Notes under the pieces: generated by a model
The model's database searches: none
What the model saw: only the letters and a program-made list of their open reading frames with translations
What the model was told of the DNA's origin: nothing
DNA from: Butyricicoccus sp.
GTDB lineage: Bacteria > Bacillota > Clostridia > Oscillospirales > Butyricicoccaceae
Direction: 5' to 3'
Assembly (NCBI GenBank): GCA_031293105.1
Contig: JAUMSA010000372.1
Coordinates: forward strand, 1 to 7,315
Length of the DNA stretch: 7,315 nt
Program-made: the position numbers and the translations under genes
In this document: positions 1 to 5,706 of the stretch, one piece after another
Numbering within the stretch: the stretch's first letter is position 1
Layout of the letters: the number at the start of each line of letters is the position of its first letter

Positions 1-1
1 A

Positions 2-169
2 GATGGAACCAAGCGTGCATCTCTAGATTCATTCCAAAGCAAAGAGGCCGCGGAATTATTCCAAGCTCTAAATGATTTGGACGAAAAGAAAATACTGGAC
101 AAACTTAAAATTGCGATTAGAATTGATTCTGTCGATTCTTCTGCATATGAACTTGCAAACCGGAGATGA
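2..169 (+). CDS. 3' end of an AT-rich convergent gene, function unknown
   Basis: An open plus-strand frame enters from the left edge and stops at TGA 167-169, giving the last 55 residues of a protein whose start is outside the window. The visible part is hydrophilic and looks helical: charged stretches such as SKEAAELF and NDLDEKKILDKLK, then IAIRIDSVDSSAYELANRR at the C-terminus. There is no membrane segment and no motif I recognise, so no function is assigned. The reading frame looks genuinely coding: AT-rich codons, sensible amphipathic composition, and a stop placed exactly at an intrinsic terminator. The first 180 bases are about 39% GC against roughly 60% in the phage genes, which suggests a separate origin. 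It runs head-on into the tape measure gene, whose stop codon is only 14 bases away. It could be a phage cargo gene (moron, defence or lysogenic conversion gene) or a host gene beside a truncated prophage. Confidence 0.72.
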   Translation, partial: DGTKRASLDSFQSKEAAELFQALNDLDEKKILDKLKIAIRIDSVDSSAYELANRR

Positions 170-185
170 ATTCTTCGGTTTTTTT
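157..185 (+). terminator. Intrinsic terminator of the convergent plus-strand gene
   Basis: AACCGGAGA (158-166) pairs with TCTTCGGTT (172-180) as a 9-bp stem with one G-U pair and a 5-base loop TGAAT. A157-T181 can extend it. The stem is followed by an uninterrupted T run through 185. The stop codon TGA of the plus-strand gene is in the loop, so termination is tightly coupled to the gene end. The T run also overlaps the tape measure stop codon (184-186) on the other strand. Read on the minus strand the hairpin is followed only by a short TTT then GC, so it should act mainly for plus-strand transcription. Confidence 0.85.
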
Positions 186-2076
186 ATACATTATCGATCG
201 CGCGCAGCACCTTGCCTACGACGATCTCGCCCAGCTCGTCGGCATACTGCCGGTTGCCGATCACGTTGCCCTGCACGGTGACATAGACGTTTACATTGCG
301 CCCGCCTGCCATCTTTTCGGACACGTCATGCGGGATGATACGCGTGCCGTTCGGCAGGTCGATGATCTCGCCGCCGCGCTCGTGTACGGCGGTCGGCCCG
401 CCGCGCCAGTAACTCGTGCCCAGGGCGTTGTGCCCATGGCTGTCGTCGTATTCGGTCGTGACCTTGACCGTCTTGTTGGTGTCCAGGCCGAGGAAGTCCT
501 TGACCTTGTCGATCAAGCCGCCGACCGCGCTTTTGACCTTGCCGAATGCGTCTTTGACCTTGTTGATCGCGCCGAGGAAGGTGTCGACAAAAAAATCCTT
601 GAGTTTTCCAGCCCATTCGAGAACGGCATCAAAGGCACCGGTAATGGAATCTTTGATGCCCTGGAATTTCTCCTTCACCGTTTCCCACAGGGCCAGCGCC
701 CCGGCTTTGATGGTGTCCCAGTTTTTGTAGATGGCGATACCAATGGCGACCAGGGCCGCAATCGCACCAACTACAATCAGAATCACCGGATTGGCGGCAA
801 GTAGGCCCACCAGGGCCTTGACCGCGCCCCCAGCGGCGCTGCCCATTTTCCAAAGGCCGTTTCCGGCCGCTCCAATGCCTTGGGTCAAACCGGTCAGCGC
901 CGTGCCCAAGCCGCCTTTCATGACGCTCAGCAATTTGGGCAACGGGTTGCCCGCCAAGGTTGCGATTGTCTTGCCGAACCTACCAAGGGTCATGATGGCG
1001 CTGGCCGTATCGCTGCCGAACTTTAAAAGCTTCATGCCAGCAAAGGCCACCGCGATTTTTTGAATCGCCCCTGCAAGCGTCTCCCGATTGTCCAGAACCC
1101 ATTGAAAGCCCTGCTTTGCCAGTTCCAGACCTTTGGAAACACCCTGGTCGACTTTGGCCGCAAAGGCGGAAAAATCGGCCGACTGGATCCAGGACGCAAA
1201 GGCTTCTGCCTGCTCGGTCAAGATTGCAAGCGCCGAACCTTCTCGGAATCCGCCGCTTTCCTGCGCACCGAGCAGTTCGAGGATGCCGTTTTTGGCCTTG
1301 GCCGACGCATCGCCGAGCACGGCCATGGTGTTGGACAGCTGGGTCTGATAGTTCCGGCTCTTGACCAGCTGGGCATTGTTCTGATAGAACGCATCGGCAT
1401 AACCGTCGTAGGCGCTGGTCAGTGTGTTTAAAATCAGGGTCGCCCGTTCGGCGGTAGAGCCCGTGTCCTCCAGCTTTTCGTTGAAGCTATCCTCGGAAAT
1501 GCCAATCCAGTTGAGCGCGTCGGCCAGACCGCCGGTCACGGCACCGCTGACCGCGCTTTCACCGATGTCCTGGAATAGACTGTTGACGCTGATGCCGTCG
1601 CCGAATTTGCCGACCACGCCCGCAGCCACGCGCGTCCATTTGGTCACATCCTCCTGGTTCTTGGCCAGGGTAGACAGCGCCTGCGCCGCTTCGGTCGCGG
1701 TAGCGCTGTCGCCCAGGATTTCATAAAATTCGACATATGCCTTGCGCGCGCCCTGAAAGCCCATCTCGGTCCTGGCAAAAGCGGCTTGCAGCTTGCCCTG
1801 GTTTGTTCGGTATTCCTCGGTCGCGCCGTCCAGGGCGAGGAAGGCGGTCGTCAGGGCCGATGCACCGGCCACGCCGACGCCCATCGCGGTCTTGGCAAAG
1901 GTCTTGATACCGTCGACCGCTTTGTTTTTAAACGCCACCACTTGCCGGGTGGCGGTCATCATGCTGTCGGAAATATCTGCGCCCGATTTTTTGGCATTCT
2001 TGGCCGCTTTGAGCAGGCCGCCCGACATGTTGTCGCGCAGTTGGAGGACGGTGTTGATGACCTTACTTTTCGCCAT
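184..2076 (-). CDS. Phage tail tape measure protein
   Basis: This protein is the ruler for tail length: it fills the tail tube lumen during assembly and is thought to be ejected at infection. An upstream ATG at 2082 touches the AAAGGAGG ribosome binding site with no spacer. The in-frame ATG at 2076 has a 6-nt spacer, so I chose it (630 aa, MAKSKVINTVLQLRD). In order: a helical, Ala/Lys-rich N-terminal part (about 1-130); a long helical middle; a Gly/Ala-rich section (about 385-420); a strongly hydrophobic stretch around 428-450 (NPVILIVVGAIAALVAIG) followed by YKNWDTIK; amphipathic helices with repeated KVKDAFGKVKSAV-like units (about 470-530); and the typical tape measure C-terminus with GTSYWRGGPTAVHERG, EIIDLPNGT and IIPHDVS (about 553-588). 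It is short for this class. GC content is lower than in the capsid genes. Its start lies inside the frameshift extension of the upstream chaperone. The baseplate genes that normally follow are not adjacent. Confidence 0.93.
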   Translation of the reverse strand: MAKSKVINTVLQLRDNMSGGLLKAAKNAKKSGADISDSMMTATRQVVAFKNKAVDGIKTFAKTAMGVGVAGASALTTAFLALDGATEEYRTNQGKLQAAFARTEMGFQGARKAYVEFYEILGDSATATEAAQALSTLAKNQEDVTKWTRVAAGVVGKFGDGISVNSLFQDIGESAVSGAVTGGLADALNWIGISEDSFNEKLEDTGSTAERATLILNTLTSAYDGYADAFYQNNAQLVKSRNYQTQLSNTMAVLGDASAKAKNGILELLGAQESGGFREGSALAILTEQAEAFASWIQSADFSAFAAKVDQGVSKGLELAKQGFQWVLDNRETLAGAIQKIAVAFAGMKLLKFGSDTASAIMTLGRFGKTIATLAGNPLPKLLSVMKGGLGTALTGLTQGIGAAGNGLWKMGSAAGGAVKALVGLLAANPVILIVVGAIAALVAIGIAIYKNWDTIKAGALALWETVKEKFQGIKDSITGAFDAVLEWAGKLKDFFVDTFLGAINKVKDAFGKVKSAVGGLIDKVKDFLGLDTNKTVKVTTEYDDSHGHNALGTSYWRGGPTAVHERGGEIIDLPNGTRIIPHDVSEKMAGGRNVNVYVTVQGNVIGNRQYADELGEIVVGKVLRAIDNV

Positions 2077-2652
2077 CCGCATCCTCCTTTTCGCTCGAAA
2101 ATGCCGTGGCGAAGCCCGCCGCGGTCAAAAGGCGCAGTTCCTTATAATAGCGCGCCCGGCCGACCCGCAGCACCCCCCGGTCTAACAGGCTCATGCGCCG
2201 GATGGTTTTCCGCGCCATGCCGCGCGGGGCGCGAAATGCTGCAAGGGCAAGCAGCGGGTCGCGCCTTACGAGTTTTTTGCCGCGTCCTCTGCGGCTCCAT
2301 CATCGGCCAGCAGGCCGTTCCATTCCAGAAGCTGGCCACCCAGGCGGTCGATCTCGCGCACGCCCATCAGATGGCGCACGGCATCATATGGGTCGATCAC
2401 GCCGAGCGCTTTGTGCAGCTCGGTGTCCTGCAAATCCGGGCAGGAATCGTAAATCAGCGACACGCAGACATCGATCATGGCCGCCGCGCCACCGGCTTCG
2501 GCGACGGCGCTGTAATACTCAAGCTGCTGCGCAGGCGTCAGCTTGCGGCACGCGATCTTCTGCCCACCGATTACAAAGGGTTTGATCTCGCTGCGCGCCT
2601 GGGCGCGCTGCTCGGCCCGCGCGGCGAGCGCTTCCAGCAGGTTTTTATCCAT
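2063..2652 (-). CDS. Tail assembly chaperone frameshift product (XkdN plus -1 extension)
   Basis: Predicted fusion made by a -1 ribosomal frameshift at AAAAAAC (2278-2272), the counterpart of lambda gpGT. The first 127 residues are those of the XkdN-like protein up to Asn. The ribosome would then read from CTC (2272-2270) in the -1 frame for 69 codons to TAA at 2065-2063, giving 196 aa. The extension begins LVRRDPLLALAAF and continues through RKTIRRMSLLDRG and ARYYKELRLLTAAGF to SSEKEDADGEK. It is strongly basic (12 Arg, 4 Lys) with an acidic end. It has no independent start with a ribosome binding site; its first ATG (2218-2216) is internal and lacks Shine-Dalgarno bases. The extension overlaps the tape measure start by 14 nt and carries that gene's ribosome binding site. 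In lambda the equivalent T domain recruits tail tube protein while the G domain coats the tape measure. Frameshifting here is inferred from sequence only. Confidence 0.82.
2083..2090 (-). promoter_or_regulatory. Ribosome binding site deciding the tape measure start
   Basis: AAAGGAGG on the minus strand abuts ATG 2082-2080 with no spacer but lies 6 nt from ATG 2076-2074. The second ATG is therefore the likely initiation codon. The site lies within the coding region of the -1 chaperone extension, so frameshifted ribosomes translate across it and stop 14 nt into the tape measure gene. Confidence 0.75.
2228..2278 (-). promoter_or_regulatory. Programmed -1 frameshift signal (slippery heptamer plus hairpin)
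   Basis: In the 0 frame the mRNA reads GCA AAA AAC TCG TAA, so A AAA AAC (2278-2272) fits the X XXY YYZ rule for tandem -1 slippage. After a 6-nt spacer (TCGTAA, containing the 0-frame stop) comes a hairpin. The outer stem GGCGCGA (2265-2259) pairs perfectly with TCGCGCC (2234-2228). There is a 3x3 internal loop (CCC/ATT). The inner stem GCTGC (2255-2251) pairs with GCAGC (2242-2238) around an 8-base loop. Heptamer, spacer length and stem position all match known stimulatory frameshift sites. Efficiency cannot be judged from the sequence. Confidence 0.82.
2266..2652 (-). CDS. xkdN: Phage tail assembly chaperone, XkdN-like
   Basis: A 128-aa protein of the XkdN-type tail assembly chaperone group, placed where expected between tail tube and tape measure. 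It is thought to bind the tape measure and keep it soluble while the tube polymerises. Visible features: a charged N-terminal helix (LLEALAARAEQRAQARSEIKPF), then VIGGQKIACRKLTPAQQLEYYSAVAEA, a pattern seen in these chaperones, then a helical part ending YDAVRHLMGVREIDRLGGQLLEWNG and a short Ala/Asp-rich tail. The start ATG (2652-2650) follows AAGGAGG with about 7 nt spacing; the upstream tube gene's TAA overlaps that site. The 0-frame product ends with Ser-TAA directly after a slippery heptamer, and a second product in the -1 frame is predicted. Family assignment is from position and residue pattern. Confidence 0.88.
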   Translation of the reverse strand: MDKNLLEALAARAEQRAQARSEIKPFVIGGQKIACRKLTPAQQLEYYSAVAEAGGAAAMIDVCVSLIYDSCPDLQDTELHKALGVIDPYDAVRHLMGVREIDRLGGQLLEWNGLLADDGAAEDAAKNS

Positions 2653-2664
2653 GTCCTGTCCTCC

Positions 2665-3093
2665 TTACAAAGTTTCCAAAACTTCAAAGTTACCGAACTT
2701 AAACGGGATTTCCTGTTCGGTCTTGGTCTTTTTCTCGAACTGGGCGAGCATGAACTCGTCGACCGTGACATCGCTGTATGCGACGCGCTCGACCTTGTTC
2801 GTGCCCTTCTGTGTCTGGGCGGTGACGACCGTGATCTCGGGCATCAAGCCGCTGCGGAACGCCTCGGCGAGCTGCTTTAAAATATCGCTGTCGATTTTGA
2901 GCACGGTCAACGTGCCTTCGCCCGCGTAACCGTTGTAAATCTTGTAGGTCGCGGGGTCGCCGCAGACGTTGATGTCCTCAAAATCGCCCGTGACCTTGGC
3001 TTCCACGCTCTGCAAGGTGGTCAGCTTTTTGCCGCTCCACCAGGCCGCGCCGCCGTTGCCGTGCATGATATGGTTGGGGTTAAATTCCGGCAT
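2665..3093 (-). CDS. xkdM: Contractile tail tube protein, XkdM-like
   Basis: A 142-aa protein of the XkdM-type tail tube family, which polymerises as stacked hexamers to form the inner tube around the tape measure. The N-terminus (MPEFNPNHIMHGNGGAAWWSGKK) followed by LTTLQSVEAKVTGDFEDINVCGD is characteristic: these tube proteins describe metals, labels or gates poorly but share the early GxxG...W-G-L pattern and a beta-rich core. Further strands follow in YKIYNGYAGEGTLTVLKID, in EITVVTAQ and in ERVAYSDVTVDEFMLAQFE, ending EIPFKFGNFEVLETL. Length is typical of the family. The start ATG follows AAGGAGG with about 8 nt spacing, and the sheath gene's TAA (3109-3107) overlaps that site. Sheath then tube is the usual order in PBSX-like and Mu-like tails. 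Structural product needed in high copy, consistent with a strong ribosome binding site. Confidence 0.92.
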   Translation of the reverse strand: MPEFNPNHIMHGNGGAAWWSGKKLTTLQSVEAKVTGDFEDINVCGDPATYKIYNGYAGEGTLTVLKIDSDILKQLAEAFRSGLMPEITVVTAQTQKGTNKVERVAYSDVTVDEFMLAQFEKKTKTEQEIPFKFGNFEVLETL

Positions 3094-3106
3094 CGTTTAC
3101 GCCTCC

Positions 3107-4204
3107 TTAAAACAGGTTGATGGGGAAAATCAGGTCGGTCATGCTGCCGAGGATTTTCACATCGCCGCGCAGGTACACCGTGCGCTTATAGGGCATCGAC
3201 TTGACCGTGTCGTCGTCCCAGTCGGCGGCTTCGGCCTTGCCGCTCGCCACCCACGCGGCGCGCTGCGCTTCTACGTCGATGCTGGCGGCGTTGGCGTAAT
3301 CCGGGTCCAGGATGTTCTCCCGCATGAGCTGCCGGAAGTATGAACTATTGAGCGCCGCGATGAACAGCATCTGATTGTCCCGCGTGTTGCGGTAATTGCC
3401 CAGATAGGTGCTGCGGAAGGTCGATGCAATATCGTCGCGCATCATGTCCATGGCCTCGACCGTTTCGATAAACTGCATGTCCTCGGTCTTGGTGTTGCCG
3501 TCCAGGGTGGTCAGGGAGTTGATGCCCTGGCCGATGCGCACCGCGCCTTCTTCGTCGATGTACAAAATAAACTTGCCCGCGCCGACCGCGGCGTCGTTGT
3601 CCTCCACTTCCTGCACCGATGCAAGGTTCGAGCATAGATAATTCGTACAGCCGCGCTCGACGTTGCACACGGCGAGGATGGCCAGCAGGCTGGGCAGATA
3701 GGTTTCGCCGCCCTGTTCACCGCGCTCGTCGGTGAACGTCACCTTTTCATTGACAAAGTGGACGACGTGCATGTCGTCCGGCAGGGGCGTGACGTTGTGT
3801 ACGATGCACTTATAACTCTTGGCCCCCGCCGCCTGCGCCTTGACCCAGCTTGCCAGCGCGGCACCGTCATCCGCATTCTGGCCCGCAATGGCGAGCCAGC
3901 CGGTCTTGACCGTGCGGCCGACTTCGGCAAGCGCGTCGCCCAGCGTGCCCGCGGTGTCCAAACGGAACACGTGCGCCTGATAGGGGGCAAATGCCAGCAT
4001 GTCGCCGATGGCGTTGTAATTTTCGGTCGTGTACAGCGCCTTGTCCGCTTCCAGCGCGGACAGGTCGGTGTACTGCTTGTGGGTAAATTCTTGATTGGTG
4101 TCGTCCCGAATCAGCAGAATGGCCACACCGCGCTCGCTGCGCGCGATGAGGCTGGTCGCCTGCTGCCGAAACGTCACCTCGATTTTAGGCATGGTGATTG
4201 CCAT
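3107..4204 (-). CDS. xkdK: Contractile tail sheath protein, short XkdK type
   Basis: A 365-aa tail sheath protein, whose helical assembly around the tube contracts to drive the tube through the cell envelope. The start region MPKIEVTFRQQATSLIARSERGVAILLIRDD matches clostridial XkdK-type sheaths, whose N-terminal strand forms the inter-subunit mesh. The C-terminal part has the expected pattern: DMQFIETVEAMDMMRDDIASTFRSTYLGNYRNTRDNQ, then a stretch around YFRQLMRENIL, a WDDDTVKSMPYKRTVYLRGDVKILGSM region and a final hydrophobic DLIFPINLF. At 365 aa it is about 100 residues shorter than the XkdK of Bacillus subtilis PBSX; short sheaths of this kind also occur in Clostridioides phages and diffocins. 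It begins immediately after the previous gene's stop (TAAATG). AGGAGG lies 11 nt upstream, a long spacer, so translational coupling probably contributes. A start four codons later (ATG 4192) is possible but is farther from the binding site. Confidence 0.95.
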   Translation of the reverse strand: MAITMPKIEVTFRQQATSLIARSERGVAILLIRDDTNQEFTHKQYTDLSALEADKALYTTENYNAIGDMLAFAPYQAHVFRLDTAGTLGDALAEVGRTVKTGWLAIAGQNADDGAALASWVKAQAAGAKSYKCIVHNVTPLPDDMHVVHFVNEKVTFTDERGEQGGETYLPSLLAILAVCNVERGCTNYLCSNLASVQEVEDNDAAVGAGKFILYIDEEGAVRIGQGINSLTTLDGNTKTEDMQFIETVEAMDMMRDDIASTFRSTYLGNYRNTRDNQMLFIAALNSSYFRQLMRENILDPDYANAASIDVEAQRAAWVASGKAEAADWDDDTVKSMPYKRTVYLRGDVKILGSMTDLIFPINLF

Positions 4205-4639
4205 TTACTCGGTTTCCTCCTCTCGGTTGTATGCGAGGGTTTCCATCGGCTCGCCGTCCTCGGCGGCGGTTTCGACCCAGCTGGTCGCAAACTGTGCCAC
4301 CAGCACGCCCTGCGACGTGTCGATGGAGATATCCTCATCCAGCGGCAGCCAGATGCCGCCCGCCGCAAAGCCTTCATTCAGCACATCCAGCAGCTGTCCG
4401 GCCACCGCGTCGCATTCATCACGCGGCCGGTCTTTCTCGCGCGGATAGTACCAGATATCGATGTCGACTTCATATTCCCGCGCACCGGCGCAGGCCGCAC
4501 CGCCGCTGACCGGCAGCACGTCGATCTTAAAGGACGGCCGCACAGCTGGTTTGGGCACATCGGTGCGTATCACCTGTGCGCCATCGACCAGCGGCAGCAC
4601 CAGCGCGGTCAGCGCCGCGCGAATCTCTCGCATTTTCAT
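4205..4639 (-). CDS. Tail terminator-like protein (neck/tail completion)
   Basis: A 144-aa protein directly upstream of the sheath, the place of the tail terminator in this phage group. Such proteins form a ring capping the tube and sheath once the tape measure length is reached and provide the surface that joins the head. Visible pattern: an N-terminal helix (IRAALTALVLPLVDG), then strands VIRTDVPKPAVRPSFKIDVLP, where the RPSF-(I/V)-(D/E) strand is typical of the DUF6838/terminator-like group, then REYEVDIDIWYYP, a helix DECDAVAGQLLDVLNEGF and strands ending VAQFATSWVETA. This assignment is from position, size and pattern, so moderately sure. There is no clear Shine-Dalgarno. The ATG (4639-4637) overlaps the preceding gene's stop as ATGA, so translation probably depends on re-initiation. 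A second ATG two codons later is also possible. Confidence 0.78.
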   Translation of the reverse strand: MKMREIRAALTALVLPLVDGAQVIRTDVPKPAVRPSFKIDVLPVSGGAACAGAREYEVDIDIWYYPREKDRPRDECDAVAGQLLDVLNEGFAAGGIWLPLDEDISIDTSQGVLVAQFATSWVETAAEDGEPMETLAYNREEETE

Positions 4640-5082
4640 ATCTTATCGATCATCTCGTCTACCATCTCCTCGGCGTCAGCTTCGTACTCCGGTGCATAAG
4701 CCTCGTATGCCTTGTCAAACACCTGCTTGCCCGGCTGCTTTGTGCCGCGGCTGCCGTCGCGCGCCTTGGGCGTCCAGCCGTCCTCAATCAGATGGCCGAC
4801 CGGGTCGCTCGAATACACGCGCACCCGCTGCGCGCCATCTTTGGTATGCACCTTGCCGCGCTTGATGGATTTGTGATAGGTTCCGGCTTCGCGGGTGTAG
4901 TCCGCCCGCTCGACGCGGGTCTTGCGCACCTCGGCGCGCGCCTTCTGGGCGGTCTTGCGTTTGAGCTTGTTGCCTTGCTGCTGCAAAAACTTGCGTTCCC
5001 GCTTTTCCATACTCTGACCAGCCCCATCCAGGCGATCGGCAAAGTCCATCAGCTCGGACAGGTCAATGCCGTCACGTGCCAT
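4636..5082 (-). CDS. HK97 gp10-like head-tail protein
   Basis: A 148-aa protein of the HK97 gp10-like family, commonly encoded between the head closure and tail terminator genes; the family acts at the head-tail interface, though its exact role is less settled than that of its neighbours. Visible features: an N-terminal helix (LSELMDFADRLDG), a very basic middle helix (MEKRERKFLQQQGNKLKRKT and AQKARAEVRKTRV), a segment THKS-like as TYHKSIKRGKVH, strands VRVYSSDPVGHLIEDGW, where the (S/A)xxxxHLIExG pattern is the hallmark of the family, then a Gly/Lys-rich PKARDGSRGTKQPGKQVFDKA loop, and an acidic C-terminal helix (EADAEEMVDEMIDKI). It overlaps the head closure gene by 11 nt. The ribosome binding site is weak (GGTGG 6 nt before the ATG), suggesting translational coupling. 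Confidence 0.88.
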   Translation of the reverse strand: MARDGIDLSELMDFADRLDGAGQSMEKRERKFLQQQGNKLKRKTAQKARAEVRKTRVERADYTREAGTYHKSIKRGKVHTKDGAQRVRVYSSDPVGHLIEDGWTPKARDGSRGTKQPGKQVFDKAYEAYAPEYEADAEEMVDEMIDKI

Positions 5083-5410
5083 CTTCGACCACCAGCTTTA
5101 AAAACACCTCGAGCCGGTCGCGGCGCTTGTAGTGCGGCTGCCAATACTGCACGTCGTACCGCTGTCCCTGATACTCGAAGTAGGTCGCGGTCGTCAGCTT
5201 GCACGCGCGCGGCCGGATGGTCAGCTTGTGCGTCACCGCCGCCCGCTCGGTATCGCCGGGCAGGGTTTCGGTGCGGCCGGACACGACCGTCAGCGCGCCC
5301 CAGATCGTGCCGTCCGGGGCATACTGATACTCGGTTTCGCCGATGTCGTTTTTCACCGGCTGCTTATTAAACACCGTCAGGCGGTGCTTTAGGTCATTCG
5401 TCAGGCTCAT
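5072..5410 (-). CDS. Phage head closure protein (SPP1 gp16-like)
   Basis: A 112-aa protein of the Phage_H_T_join / head closure family related to SPP1 gp16 and HK97 gp7-type adaptors. It sits below the connector ring, closes the portal channel after packaging and offers the tail docking surface. Typical pattern: N-terminal strand RLTVFNKQPV, then GETEYQYAPDGTIWGALTVV with the conserved W-(A)-x-(L/V) strand, a GRTETLPGDTERAAVTHKLTIRP segment, and YFEYQGQRYDVQYWQPHYKRRDRLEVFLKLV, in which G-x-x-Y-x-V and the strand of hydrophobics at the end are family hallmarks. Length is as usual (about 110 aa). The start ATG (5410-5408) lies 6 nt after AAGGAGG, the strongest initiation signal of the neck genes, and overlaps the end of the connector gene by 17 nt. 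Confidence 0.92.
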   Translation of the reverse strand: MSLTNDLKHRLTVFNKQPVKNDIGETEYQYAPDGTIWGALTVVSGRTETLPGDTERAAVTHKLTIRPRACKLTTATYFEYQGQRYDVQYWQPHYKRRDRLEVFLKLVVEDGT

Positions 5411-5702
5411 CGGCGGCCTCCTTTTCCGGGTAGCGGCTGGACAAGGCGATGTGGTTTAGCAGCACTTGCAGCGTGAACGGCACTTCATTGGCGGCCGTGT
5501 CGGCCACCGGCGTGCGGTTCTCGTACCAGTGCGCGGCGAGCTGCAAAACCGCGATGTCAAACAGGTCGTCGCCCGCGCGGGGTGGGTCTTTGCCGGTCAT
5601 GTCGCGCACCGCGTTGTCCGCCGCCGTGAGAATCGACTCGATCAGCGTATCCTCATCCGCATGGTCAATGCGGGCATAGGTCTTGAACCGTTCCAGCTCC
5701 AT
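5394..5702 (-). CDS. Head-tail connector protein (HK97 gp6-like)
   Basis: A 102-aa protein of the gp6-like head-tail connector family (HK97 gp6, SPP1 gp15), which forms a ring under the portal. I chose ATG 5702-5700 as the start: it gives MELERFKTYARIDHADED, the usual N-terminus of the family, with L-x-x-(F/V)-K-x-Y-x-R-(I/V)-D-x-x-x-(E/D)-D followed by the helix LIESILTAADNAVRDMTG. The frame is open farther upstream, but that part only overlaps the capsid gene out of frame. The rest is helical (DLFDIAVLQLAAHWYENR, then VPFTLQVLLNHI), as expected for this all-alpha fold. It starts 4 nt after the capsid stop codon (5709-5707) with no strong Shine-Dalgarno, so coupling to capsid translation is likely. 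Confidence 0.92.
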   Translation of the reverse strand: MELERFKTYARIDHADEDTLIESILTAADNAVRDMTGKDPPRAGDDLFDIAVLQLAAHWYENRTPVADTAANEVPFTLQVLLNHIALSSRYPEKEAADEPDE

Positions 5703-5706
5703 GGAC

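Noticed and set aside
157..185. The hairpin as a bidirectional terminator also ending the tape measure transcript
   Set aside because: On the minus strand the stem is followed by only a short T run interrupted by GC, so it is a poor intrinsic terminator in that direction.
72..281. A 69-codon plus-strand frame across the AT-rich/GC-rich boundary
   Set aside because: The real plus-strand frame is the one open from position 2 to 169; this one runs through the terminator and into the tape measure gene, with an arginine-rich nonsense end.
2063..2218. The chaperone extension as a separate gene starting at ATG 2218
   Set aside because: No Shine-Dalgarno bases precede this ATG, and coding potential extends upstream to the slippery heptamer; the frameshift explanation accounts for heptamer, spacer and hairpin together.
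2142..2339. A 65-codon minus-strand frame over the chaperone end
   Set aside because: It is in the frame other than the -1 extension, its Pro/Arg/Gly-rich product has no sense, and it has no ribosome binding site. The 69-codon -1 frame is the real coding extension.
1786..2880. A 364-codon plus-strand open frame antisense to the tape measure start, chaperone and tube genes
   Set aside because: It crosses three well-supported minus-strand genes, shows no family pattern, and is explained by GC-rich composition.
2665..4204. R-type tailocin (headless contractile bacteriocin) interpretation
   Set aside because: Protease, capsid, connector and closure genes lie in the same operon, so the locus encodes, or once encoded, a full phage head.
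3758..4699. A 313-codon plus-strand open frame antisense to the sheath and terminator-like genes
   Set aside because: Same composition effect; the opposite-strand genes have clear family patterns and start signals.
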